Assembly: GCA_017561935.1 (NCBI GenBank)
Contig: JAFZBE010000040.1
Location: forward strand, 1-38,263
DNA from: Bacteroidales bacterium
GTDB lineage: Bacteria; Bacteroidota; Bacteroidia; Bacteroidales; UBA3663
Length of the DNA: 38,263 nt
Direction of reading: 5' to 3'
Positions within the stretch are counted from its first letter, which is position 1. Each line of letters opens with the position of its first letter. The notes below the pieces were generated by a model. It was not told the origin of the DNA, ran no database searches, and saw only the letters and a list, made by a program, of their open reading frames with translations. Shown in pieces: positions 23,293 through 30,930 of the stretch. The position numbers were made by a program, and so were the translations under genes.

Positions 23293-25596
23293 CTAAATAT
23301 TGAGCAACTTGGAGACTTCGGCGGGGTTGAGGGCCCACTGATAGGTGTAGGCTTCGTCGGCATCGGTGGGAGAGGTGACGGGCGTGAGGTGCTGGGCCTC
23401 GGCTTTCATCTCAAGGAGTTCGCCGATGGAGAGCTTGTTTTCGAGTCGGTGGAGGAGGGCCTCGATGGAGGCGCTGTCGGCATCGTGGATGACCTGCGAG
23501 GTGAATGGCATCTCAAGCCAGATGATCTCGCGACGGGCCACGTCGAGCACGCCGAAGACAAGACCCTTGGAGAGGTTGCCTTCGCTGATGCGCACGGCAT
23601 GCTGCACGCACGAGGGGTCGTAGGCCACGCCTTCCTTCTCGGAAATCTTCATCGGATAGGCGGAATTCATCCAACCCACGACGAGGTTGGGGGAGAGGGC
23701 TCCATGGGAATAGGCGTTGCAGGTGAAGGTGACGTACCTGGCTTGGGAGGCTTCGAGTTCGGGCAACGAGAGCTCGATGTATTCGGCTGTGCCTACCATC
23801 TCGGGAATGGAACGGATGTCGCCCGAATGCTTTGCGCCCTGGCAGGTAAGGTGGCCGTAGTAGCAGTAATGGGTTATGCCATCGGACATCGCGATGCGGC
23901 AGCTCAGGTCCATATCGAGGGGCTGTGCATGGAGTCCCTTGCCCCACTGCATGAAGAGGCGCACGGAATCACCTTCGACGGGGAATCGTGTTCCCATGAG
24001 TGCACAGGAGGTGTCCTGCACGGTGGTAGAACGGTCGCCCACGCTGACGGGTATATTGTATAAGTCCGGGTCGATGTAGATGGTGGACTTCCTCGAAGCC
24101 CCCCTCGATCCCCCCTCAAGGGGGGAAGAGGAGGCGGCGGCTGCTGCGAAACGACGTGACATCGAGGATTTGTAGATTTCCATGACATCCTTGACCATGG
24201 CTTCGCGTTCGGCATCGTCGTAGAGGGCGAGCAGCTTGTTGGGCTGAAGCTTGTGCGTGACTCCGGTGATGGGACGTGCGACGCGCACTTCGTCGGGATC
24301 GAAGTAGGTGTCGGCAGCATTGCCCAGTGAGAGCAGGAGACGTGCGGGCAACTTGTCGGCTATCTCGTTGAAGGCGGCAAGCACCTTCGTGCTGCCGAAA
24401 CGGAGCATGGAGGCGAACAGGCAACGTGCGAAGAGGCCCGGGCGCTGCTTGAGCAATGCCAAGGTCAGGTCGGCATCGTTGGCCGAACGTGCCTTATCGA
24501 CGCTGCCCTGCCAGGTGGTGTAGTCCTGCTTGTAGAAGACGTCGAGGAGCTCGGCCAGATGTTCCATGCCTTTCTTGCGGGAATATTCGCCGAGACGGAG
24601 GGCGCGGATCATGCGCACCCACATGCCGCGTTTGGGGTTCATGTTCTCGGCGGCCTGTTGGGCTGACATGGGTAGGGCGTTCAGCCACTGTGCCACACGC
24701 TGACAGGCCCTGCGGTCGTACTTCAGCATGAGTTTCTGCTTCATGCCTTTTGCGGCATCGGCACCTTTGTCGAGCGGACCCCATAGATGATAGTACAGCT
24801 TTCGGGCATGGGCCACCAATGTCCTCGGTTCGATAATCTGCACGTAGCCCGTCTTCTCGTACCACAGGTAACGCAGCACGTCGGTGGGCGTCTTGAGCAA
24901 CGGCGTTGCCTCGCCGGCCTTGCCTTGTTCGACCAGGAGCTTGACGACGAGCATGGCCGTCTCCTTCATGGAGATGTTGGCATCGGCGGGCAGGGGGTAT
25001 TCGCGAAGAAGCTGCTCGAGCGAGTCCTTCTGCGTACCATCGAGGGGCGTGGCCGACGCGAGGAGGGAGGCGAAGACGTGACGCATGTCGTCGTCGGTGA
25101 ACAGACGCAGTTCCTTGAGCTTGCTCCCCTGGCCTTTATAGACGAAGTCGGCGGTGACGAAGGGGGTGCCGCAGAACGGACAGCCATTGTAACGCTCAAG
25201 CGGGAAGGTGCCGTCGGGGATGAAGTGCCCGCAAGGCAGCGTGGTGCCTGTATAGGCCGATGCTTCGCCTCCGAGTAAATTGGCAATCAGCGTGACAATA
25301 TGATCGTCAAGCGTCTCGCCTGTCGGCACATCCCAGCCTTTGACGAGGGGTGCCCAGTTGAGATCGATGCCCATCACCTCGTTGATGCACGCCGTGATGT
25401 CGGCAAGTGTGTCGGCCGATACTGCATTGAGCGCATGGAGCAGCTCTTCGCTGACGCTGAAGCCGTTCTCCTTGAGTTGGGCCAGGAAGGCCATCACGGG
25501 CACTGCGGCCTCGGAGTGCATGTCGATGTCCTCGCGACGGATGTCGAGATAGACGGCATGGTAGCGCAAGGCTACTTTGGTCAATGTCTTGTTCAT
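23293..25596 (-). CDS. MXAN_6230/SCO0854-like RING-domain protein with TerD-like C-terminus
   Basis: The start at 25596 (MNKTLTKVALRYHAVYLDIR) is preferred over further upstream ATGs, which translate poor intergenic sequence. A RING-like zinc site is visible: PCGHF (Cys122, His124), then GCPFCGTPF (Cys139, Cys142) with the linker PLERYN. The middle is helical. The C-terminus (~500-650) resembles a TerD-type fold (DMDLSCRIAMSDG, HSGDIRSIPE, YIELSLPELEASQARYV). The family is known mainly by name and its function is not established. A palindromic repeat inserted at 24099-24127 adds about ten residues near 490-500. At 767 aa it looks complete. Confidence 0.75.
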   Translation of the reverse strand: MNKTLTKVALRYHAVYLDIRREDIDMHSEAAVPVMAFLAQLKENGFSVSEELLHALNAVSADTLADITACINEVMGIDLNWAPLVKGWDVPTGETLDDHIVTLIANLLGGEASAYTGTTLPCGHFIPDGTFPLERYNGCPFCGTPFVTADFVYKGQGSKLKELRLFTDDDMRHVFASLLASATPLDGTQKDSLEQLLREYPLPADANISMKETAMLVVKLLVEQGKAGEATPLLKTPTDVLRYLWYEKTGYVQIIEPRTLVAHARKLYYHLWGPLDKGADAAKGMKQKLMLKYDRRACQRVAQWLNALPMSAQQAAENMNPKRGMWVRMIRALRLGEYSRKKGMEHLAELLDVFYKQDYTTWQGSVDKARSANDADLTLALLKQRPGLFARCLFASMLRFGSTKVLAAFNEIADKLPARLLLSLGNAADTYFDPDEVRVARPITGVTHKLQPNKLLALYDDAEREAMVKDVMEIYKSSMSRRFAAAAASSSPLEGGSRGASRKSTIYIDPDLYNIPVSVGDRSTTVQDTSCALMGTRFPVEGDSVRLFMQWGKGLHAQPLDMDLSCRIAMSDGITHYCYYGHLTCQGAKHSGDIRSIPEMVGTAEYIELSLPELEASQARYVTFTCNAYSHGALSPNLVVGWMNSAYPMKISEKEGVAYDPSCVQHAVRISEGNLSKGLVFGVLDVARREIIWLEMPFTSQVIHDADSASIEALLHRLENKLSIGELLEMKAEAQHLTPVTSPTDADEAYTYQWALNPAEVSKLLNI
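24099..24127. repeat. C-run/G-run palindrome inserted in a coding region
   Basis: Two runs of six C (24099-24104 and 24110-24115) are followed by TCAA and six G (24120-24125), so the second C-run and the G-run form a perfect stem. In the minus-strand gene it is translated in frame as SSPLEGGSRGAS. A closely similar palindrome stands after the last gene (38216-38243). The unit therefore looks like a dispersed intergenic repeat that landed in the gene without breaking the frame. Confidence 0.7.
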
Positions 25597-25620
25597 TTTA
25601 AATAAAATAAAGAGGTAATT

Positions 25621-25665
25621 GAGAGACTGAAAGCATAAAAAAAATGATTGAGGAGTAAGTCTCTC
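25621..25665 (-). other. hairpin in the leader of the RING gene
   Basis: GAGAGACT (25621-25628) and AGTCTCTC (25658-25665) are perfect complements around a 29-nt loop containing an A-run of eight. It lies 25 nt upstream of the gene start. No TAnnTTTG promoter was found in 25597-25683. Confidence 0.4.
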
Positions 25666-25683
25666 TTGGACCTCGTTTTTGGG

Positions 25684-25767
25684 AAAAAAGAAGATGGAAA
25701 TTGCAGTTCTGGGAATCACACCTTGCGGCGTACATGAATAGGAGTAAGAACTACTTGGTCCATCTTC
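25684..25767 (-). terminator. terminator of the nuclease-phosphoesterase operon
   Basis: On the minus strand a 9-bp stem (25767-25759 with 25698-25690, GAAGATGGA/TCCATCTTC) is followed directly by six T. Inside it AGTTCT/AGAACT (25752-25747 with 25710-25705) also pairs. The whole structure begins 6 nt after the stop of the phosphoesterase gene. The long loop is unusual for a simple terminator. Confidence 0.6.
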
Positions 25768-25772
25768 TATAT

Positions 25773-26264
25773 TTATGCCAGCTCGATGACCTCAAGGTCC
25801 TGCACCTTGCCTTCGTGGAGGGCGAAGCGCATGAGGGTGCGGTGGACCTGCGGGCCGTAGGTGCCAGCGGCACCCGGGTTGAGCATGAGGGTGGCGAGGC
25901 TTCGGTCGTACATGGCTCGGCAGATGTGGCTGTGTCCGCACACGAAGAGGGTGACGGGATGGGTACGCAGTTGGTCGAGGATGTTGCGTGGCCATCGTCC
26001 CGGGTAGCCACCGATGTGCGTCATCCAGACGCTGACTCCTTCGAGTGTGAAACGCTGGTCCTTGGGATAACGCAGGCGCATCTCCTGTCCGTCGGCATTG
26101 CCCCACACGATGCGGCACGTCTTGCCGGTGGCTTCGAGCCGGTCGCAGATGGAACTATCGACGACATCGCCGGCAAGCCATATCTCGTCGCACGCCTCGA
26201 AGTATTGCAGGTAGCGATCGTCCCACAGGGCGTGCGGATCGCTCATCAGGCCAATGTGGATCAT
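25773..26264 (-). CDS. YfcE/MJ0936-type metallophosphoesterase
   Basis: A small calcineurin-like phosphodiesterase of 163 aa. The metal-binding motifs are in order: SDPH (8-11, replacing the commoner DTHG), AGDVVDS (Asp33), WGNADG, MTHIGGYPG and CGHSHI. This makes a soluble, complete enzyme; the natural substrate of such proteins is usually unknown. The start at 26264 is chosen because upstream codons only translate the 9-bp repeat. It follows the nuclease gene after a 31-bp spacer and probably shares its transcript. Confidence 0.88.
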   Translation of the reverse strand: MIHIGLMSDPHALWDDRYLQYFEACDEIWLAGDVVDSSICDRLEATGKTCRIVWGNADGQEMRLRYPKDQRFTLEGVSVWMTHIGGYPGRWPRNILDQLRTHPVTLFVCGHSHICRAMYDRSLATLMLNPGAAGTYGPQVHRTLMRFALHEGKVQDLEVIELA

Positions 26265-26295
26265 GGGGTTCGAAGGGTTCGAGGGGTTTGAGGGG
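26265..26295. repeat. 9-bp minisatellite filling an intergenic spacer
   Basis: About 3.5 copies of a 9-bp unit (GARGGGTTY on the plus strand) occupy the whole spacer between the nuclease stop and the phosphoesterase ATG. The same unit occurs nine times in the helicase gene 1.5 kb away. Copy-number change here would alter the distance and any ribosome-binding context upstream of the phosphoesterase gene. Confidence 0.75.
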
Positions 26296-27171
26296 TTAAT
26301 TGTTGCGACGCTTCCAGAAGTTGAAGGTGTCGTCGGCCTCGATCTTGTCCTCAATGTCGTCGGGGAGGTTGTAGAAGAAGTCGTGGCCGGTGATTTGCTC
26401 GACCTCATCGACAGAATGGGCGTATTGCCAGATGCGGCCCTTGCAGTCTTCGTTGGGGAAGATGAAGCCGACGGCGTGGTAGCGGTTGTTCTGCTCGGCA
26501 CAGATCACCTTGAAGAAGGCCGAAGGCACTGCAATCTTTTTCTTCACCATGAGATGGATGTCATCGACGATGGGCCCGCAGCAGATCCACACCTTGCCGT
26601 AACGTCGTGCCCAAGTGCGACTAAGGCTCTCGACCTCCTCCCACAGTCCGGCATTGAGTTCCTTGTTCTGGGGACAGATGTTCGAAGTGTAGTAGCATTC
26701 GTTCATGGCATCTTCGTCCCACTTCATGTCACCCGAAGGAGCCATGTGTCCGCGCGTGTAACCCGATTTGGAGTAGTCGTGGGTGGTAATCTTCTTGCCT
26801 TTTACCAGCGGGTCAGGTTCGAAGTCGCTGTTGCGTTTGCGGTAGGGGGCACGTGTCTCTTCGCTGGTCAGTTCCCAGGCCACCCAGTTGGGTTCGTTCC
26901 AGACACTGTTGTAGGATACTGTGTGGCCGGTGTGCTCGATGATCTGCTCCTTCGTGTTGATGCGTGTCCCGGCGAGTTCGGTAAGGGTAGCTTCGGGGTA
27001 GGAGTGGGTCGGCTCGTTGGTTTGTGCGACGGACGGGATATCGGTCTGCACGATAGGCGGCGTGACGCTCGGCTCGGTGGGCTGTTGCATCAAGCAAGAG
27101 GAGAGACAAAATATAATTAACAAATAACAATTAACAAATAACAATTGTTTGAGGGGCCGGGGACATTTCAT
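26296..27171 (-). CDS. DNA/RNA non-specific endonuclease, lipoprotein
   Basis: A NUC1/Serratia-nuclease-type beta-beta-alpha-metal enzyme. The start at 27171 lies 17 nt below the predicted transcript start. Longer frames begin upstream of the promoter and are rejected. Residues 1-26 form a lipoprotein signal ending LSSC (Cys26), so the enzyme is exported and membrane-anchored. The catalytic motif reads TRGHMAPSGD (His142 as general base), with Thr139 in place of the usual Asp of DRGH. The metal-binding helix is NICPQNKELNAGLWEEVE (Asn173, Glu181 as the key pair). It could degrade external nucleic acids for nutrition or defence. Confidence 0.9.
   Translation of the reverse strand: MKCPRPLKQLLFVNCYLLIIFCLSSCLMQQPTEPSVTPPIVQTDIPSVAQTNEPTHSYPEATLTELAGTRINTKEQIIEHTGHTVSYNSVWNEPNWVAWELTSEETRAPYRKRNSDFEPDPLVKGKKITTHDYSKSGYTRGHMAPSGDMKWDEDAMNECYYTSNICPQNKELNAGLWEEVESLSRTWARRYGKVWICCGPIVDDIHLMVKKKIAVPSAFFKVICAEQNNRYHAVGFIFPNEDCKGRIWQYAHSVDEVEQITGHDFFYNLPDDIEDKIEADDTFNFWKRRNN
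27117..27144. repeat. tandem 14-bp duplication encoding the signal-peptide core
   Basis: TTAACAAATAACAA occurs twice in exact tandem (27117-27130, 27131-27144). In the minus-strand nuclease gene it encodes most of the hydrophobic core LLFVNCYLLII. Since 14 is not a multiple of three, the two copies are read in different frames, and gain or loss of one copy would shift the frame. Confidence 0.7.
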
Positions 27172-27194
27172 TGCAGTCGAAGTGTTTTGATGTG

Positions 27195-27225
27195 CAAATA
27201 TACGACAAAAGTTTGGAATAACAAA
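27195..27225 (-). promoter_or_regulatory. promoter of the nuclease-phosphoesterase operon
   Basis: On the minus strand, TTTG (27225-27222), 19 bp, then TATATTTG (27202-27195). It is divergent from the helicase promoter, and the two -33 boxes are 28 bp apart. It fixes the nuclease start at 27171. Confidence 0.8.
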
Positions 27226-27253
27226 TTTTTTGAAGAAAAAATAGCGCATTTGT

Positions 27254-27284
27254 TTTGAGATTTGTCCGAAAATGCCTATCTTTG
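27254..27284 (+). promoter_or_regulatory. promoter of the nuclease-helicase gene
   Basis: TTTG (27254-27257), a 19-bp spacer and TATCTTTG (27277-27284) match the Bacteroidetes pattern exactly, 28 bp upstream of the ATG. Confidence 0.85.
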
Positions 27285-27312
27285 CGCCTAATAAACACAA
27301 AACCTCACACTG

Positions 27313-30300
27313 ATGACCTACGAAGAAAGTGCCTCCCAACTTTATCAGGATTTAGTAGATGCGCTCGCCCAACCGAAGGTGCGCGACACGTATCGTGACT
27401 TCAATCGCGTGTTGCGTATCGCTGCCGACCAGAAGACGGCGTTCGATGACCTCCATCTTGGCAGCCTGTTTGCCAAGATTGACTACCTGTCGAAGCAGTA
27501 TCAGCTGAAGCGACCCGTGGTGAAAATGATTAATGATACGCGCGTGAGGTTGCGCAAGCTCATGACTTACGAGGATCATGAACTGATTGCCTGCAAGCTG
27601 TACGACCTCAAGGCAATCTGCCTCTTCATCGAGGCCATCTATAGCGAGCAGCCGCCGATGGACCTTGCCCTGCGCTTCCCGAGCGATGAACGACATGCCG
27701 AGCAAGGCAGCCTCGTGTCGGACTATTTCCGCCTTTATGTCACGCGATGGGATGATACGTTTGTGTATGGGCATACGGAGGAGGGGTTCGAAGGGTTTGA
27801 AGGGTTTGAGGGGTTTGAGGGGTTTGAGGGGTTCGAAAGGTTCGAAGGGTTTGAGGGGTTTGAGGAGGTGAAGGTTTGCTATAATTATAAAGGTGGGTAC
27901 GTGGGAGGTGACTGGACGCATATTAGGCCCTTCCTGGCTCCCGATGTGCAGCTCAATCTGGTGCGTCCGCGATTGTTGGAGGGAGTCTATTACCCCGAGC
28001 TTATCATTCTTGACCCCGATTATCTGGTGGATGTGACTTCGATTGCCAGATGCTTTGAGGAGTATTCGCATGACCCCTATCTGTACCTGATCAACAAGCT
28101 GACACCGACGGAGGACACTGTCCACATGGTGCTTGGTAACCTGGCCAGCCAGTTGCTCGATGAGGAGGTGCATCATGGCGAGGTGGAGATACCCTACGAA
28201 GAGAGCTATGCCACGTTCATGCGCGCCAATGCGTTCAAGGTTTTGACCACCGATTTGGGCAACATCGAGAAAGACGGGGAAGAGCAGCGCGACAATATCC
28301 GTCGAGCCCTGCGTGAGGGACTGCAGCAGCGCGTGGGGCGTTATCGGCGTGAGGAGGTGATGGTCGAACCGTCGTTCTTCAGCGAGATGCTGGGTGTGCA
28401 GGGACGTATGGACCTGCTGCAGCTCGACTACAAGGTGCTCGTGGAACAGAAGTCGGGAAGGGGAGCGTTTGTGAGGGGGGCACGGCCCGATGACCCGCCG
28501 CGACAGCAGACCCAGCACCATGTGCAGCTGCTGCTTTACCTGGCTATCCTCAACTACAACTTCGATACGCCCAACCGCGAGGTGCAGGCGATGCTGCTCT
28601 ATTCGAAGTATGCCAATGGTCTGATTGGCGTGACACCAGCACCCCAACTTCTCTTCGAGGCCATCAGTCTGCGCAACCAGATTGCCGGCCTTGAGGCACG
28701 CTATTGCAGGGGAGGGATGAAGGTGCTTGACCGGCTGACGACCGGATATTTCCGACAGCTGAAAACCAGTGACAAATTCTGGAACGATTTTGTATTACCC
28801 CGGCTGAATAATATCCTCAATCCTATTCACCGGGCTACGGAAACGGAGCGTGCGTACTTCTATCGCTTCCTGACCTTCCTGGCCCGTGAGCATACGCTTT
28901 CGAAGGTGGGGAACAAGACCAAGGAGAGTTCGGGCTTTGCGGCCAAGTGGCACGATACGCTGGAGGAGAAATACCAGGCAGGCAACATCTACGACCAGCT
29001 CACCTTGCTGAGCCCCGATGCCAGCCATGAGGGTAGCGTCGAGCGTCTGACGTTCGGATTTGCCAAGGACAGGGCCAGCGACATGTCGAATTTCCGTGTC
29101 GGCGACATCGTCATCACCTATCCTTATCGGCATGAAGAGGAGCCCGATGCACGTGGCACGATGGTGTTTCGCGCCAGCATTACCGACATCGCGGCCGAGA
29201 GCATCACCCTCGAACTGCGTGCTCCTCAGAGCGACAAACACGTCTTCGTGCGCCATCAGGCCACCGAATATCATTGGGCCATCGAGCATGACTTCATGGA
29301 GGCATCCTACCGTTCGCAATACTGTGGCATGCATGCCTTCCTGACAGCTCCTCAGGAGCGGCGCGACCTCCTGATGATGCGGCGCGAGCCCCATCGGGAC
29401 GAAAGCCAGCGCCTGAAGGGTGACTATGGCCGATTCAACGAACTGGCGCTTCGTGTGAAGCAGGCCCAGGACTTCTTCCTTATCATCGGGCCTCCCGGGA
29501 CGGGAAAGACCTCGTATGGCTTGTTATACACGTTGAAGGAACAGTTGTTGGAGGAGGGGAGCAATGTGCTCATCTTGTCATTCACCAACCGTGCTGTGGA
29601 TGAGATCTGCAGCAAGCTGGTGGAGGAAGGTATCGACTTCCTGCGTGTGGGCAGTCGCCATAGCTGTTCGCCGGAATATCGTCCGTACCTGCTCGAAAAC
29701 CGCTTGAAGGAATGCGCCGACCTTGCGGGTATGCGCGCCATGGTGGAACGGACACGAGTGCTGGTGGGCACTACCGCTTCGCTATCGGGCAGTACGCAAC
29801 TCTTCCGACTGAAGACGTTCGACCTGGCCATCATCGACGAGGCTTCGCAGATACTCGAGCCACACCTCATGCCGCTGCTCGCTGCCAAGACTTCGGAAGG
29901 CGCGTCGGCCATCCGAAAGTTCGTGATGATAGGCGACCACAAGCAGTTGCCCGCTGTGGTGCAGCAGCATCCCACCGTCTCGCGTGTCGATGACCCCTTG
30001 CTTCATGCCATCGGCCTGGAGGACTGCCGTCTCTCGCTCTTCGAACGCCTCTTGAAGCGCTATCGCGACGACAAGCGCTTCGTCTATATGCTGACGCACC
30101 AGGGCAGGATGCATCAGGAGATTGCCGACTTCCCGAACCGCGCCTTCTATGGAGGACGACTCCATGTCGTGCCCTTGGAACATCAGATCGAAGACTTGCC
30201 CAAGCACTGCAATTCGAAACACGGCATCGACAGGCTGCTGCTGACTCGTCGCGTCAGCTTTGTGCCTACTTCGGCCCCTGAACCGATCATTTCGGAGAAG

Positions 30301-30774
30301 GTGAATCCTGTGGAGGCACGTATGCTGGCGGCTACCGTGGAACGCATCTATCTGCTTCATCGGCAAGATTTCGACACTGCAAAGACCGTGGGCATCATCG
30401 TGCCCTATCGGAACCAGATTTCTGCTGTACGCAATGCCATCGATGCCTACGGGCATGCCGAACTTCACGACATCACCATCGACACCGTGGAGCGTTTCCA
30501 GGGCAGTCAGCGCGACTATATCCTCTACGGATTCACGGTGTCGCGTACCTATCAGCTCAATTTCCTTTCGAACAACACCTTTGAGGAGGATGGCCAGCTG
30601 ATAGACCGCAAGCTCAACGTGGCGATGACACGAGCAAGAAAGCATCTGCTGATGTTCGGCAATCCGCAGGTGATCTGCGAGGATCCCGTCTTCAACAAAC
30701 TGGTCAGCTATGCCAAAAGCCACGAGTGGTGGATCGACGTGGATGAGGAGCGGTATGTGAAAGGAGAGTTCTGA
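27313..30774 (+). CDS. Dna2-like nuclease-helicase (SF1)
   Basis: A large DNA-processing protein. A PD-(D/E)xK nuclease of the RecB type is at about 345-410: GRMDLLQLD (Asp367), VEQKSG (Glu378, Lys380) and the QxxxY motif Q405-Y409. The SF1 helicase follows: Walker A GPPGTGKT (726-733), DEAS (842-845), GDHKQLPAVV, a THQGRMH motif, VPYRNQ, TVERFQGSQRD and LNVAMTRARKHL. Both activities look intact, as in Dna2/UPF1-like enzymes acting on replication or repair intermediates. No cysteine cluster for an iron-sulfur site is seen. Residues 157-185 are an (EGF)n tract made by a 9-bp repeat. It stands alone with its own promoter. Confidence 0.88.
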   Translation: MTYEESASQLYQDLVDALAQPKVRDTYRDFNRVLRIAADQKTAFDDLHLGSLFAKIDYLSKQYQLKRPVVKMINDTRVRLRKLMTYEDHELIACKLYDLKAICLFIEAIYSEQPPMDLALRFPSDERHAEQGSLVSDYFRLYVTRWDDTFVYGHTEEGFEGFEGFEGFEGFEGFERFEGFEGFEEVKVCYNYKGGYVGGDWTHIRPFLAPDVQLNLVRPRLLEGVYYPELIILDPDYLVDVTSIARCFEEYSHDPYLYLINKLTPTEDTVHMVLGNLASQLLDEEVHHGEVEIPYEESYATFMRANAFKVLTTDLGNIEKDGEEQRDNIRRALREGLQQRVGRYRREEVMVEPSFFSEMLGVQGRMDLLQLDYKVLVEQKSGRGAFVRGARPDDPPRQQTQHHVQLLLYLAILNYNFDTPNREVQAMLLYSKYANGLIGVTPAPQLLFEAISLRNQIAGLEARYCRGGMKVLDRLTTGYFRQLKTSDKFWNDFVLPRLNNILNPIHRATETERAYFYRFLTFLAREHTLSKVGNKTKESSGFAAKWHDTLEEKYQAGNIYDQLTLLSPDASHEGSVERLTFGFAKDRASDMSNFRVGDIVITYPYRHEEEPDARGTMVFRASITDIAAESITLELRAPQSDKHVFVRHQATEYHWAIEHDFMEASYRSQYCGMHAFLTAPQERRDLLMMRREPHRDESQRLKGDYGRFNELALRVKQAQDFFLIIGPPGTGKTSYGLLYTLKEQLLEEGSNVLILSFTNRAVDEICSKLVEEGIDFLRVGSRHSCSPEYRPYLLENRLKECADLAGMRAMVERTRVLVGTTASLSGSTQLFRLKTFDLAIIDEASQILEPHLMPLLAAKTSEGASAIRKFVMIGDHKQLPAVVQQHPTVSRVDDPLLHAIGLEDCRLSLFERLLKRYRDDKRFVYMLTHQGRMHQEIADFPNRAFYGGRLHVVPLEHQIEDLPKHCNSKHGIDRLLLTRRVSFVPTSAPEPIISEKVNPVEARMLAATVERIYLLHRQDFDTAKTVGIIVPYRNQISAVRNAIDAYGHAELHDITIDTVERFQGSQRDYILYGFTVSRTYQLNFLSNNTFEEDGQLIDRKLNVAMTRARKHLLMFGNPQVICEDPVFNKLVSYAKSHEWWIDVDEERYVKGEF
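27781..27861 (+). repeat. in-frame 9-bp minisatellite encoding (EGF)n
   Basis: Nine tandem copies of GARGGGTTY (the seventh is GAAAGGTTC) encode EGF repeats with one ERF. Sequence before and after (GHTE and EEVKVCYNYKGG) reads as normal protein. Each gain or loss keeps the frame, so the acidic/aromatic loop can vary in length. Confidence 0.9.
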
Positions 30775-30845
30775 GGCGTTTTTGCGTTGAAAAAACGGTG
30801 AATTTGGGAAACATGGTGCCAAAATGGGAGATTTAACGCAAAACA

Positions 30846-30877
30846 TTTGGTAGAGAAGGAAAAATCGATTATCTTTG
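30846..30877 (+). promoter_or_regulatory. promoter of the tamB-tamA operon
   Basis: TTTG (30846-30849), a 20-bp spacer and TATCTTTG (30870-30877) form a full promoter about 54 bp upstream of the tamB start. Confidence 0.8.
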
Positions 30878-30893
30878 CCCCGATAATCAAACA

Positions 30894-30921
30894 CTCTGCA
30901 GACGGCAGGAAGTCTGCGGAG
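30894..30921 (+). promoter_or_regulatory. hairpin in the tamB leader
   Basis: CTCTGCAGAC and GTCTGCGGAG form a 10-bp stem (one G-U) with an 8-nt loop, 9 nt before the start codon. It has no T-run, so it is not a terminator. It could cover the ribosome-binding region and limit translation. Confidence 0.55.
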
Positions 30922-30930
30922 CCATGAAAA

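Noticed and set aside
26265..26501. N-terminal extension of the phosphoesterase
   Set aside because: Upstream codons translate the 9-bp repeat and the nuclease gene in another frame; the motif-bearing protein starts cleanly at 26264.
27172..27339. Longer nuclease start upstream
   Set aside because: It would begin upstream of the clear -33/-7 promoter and overlap the divergent helicase gene.
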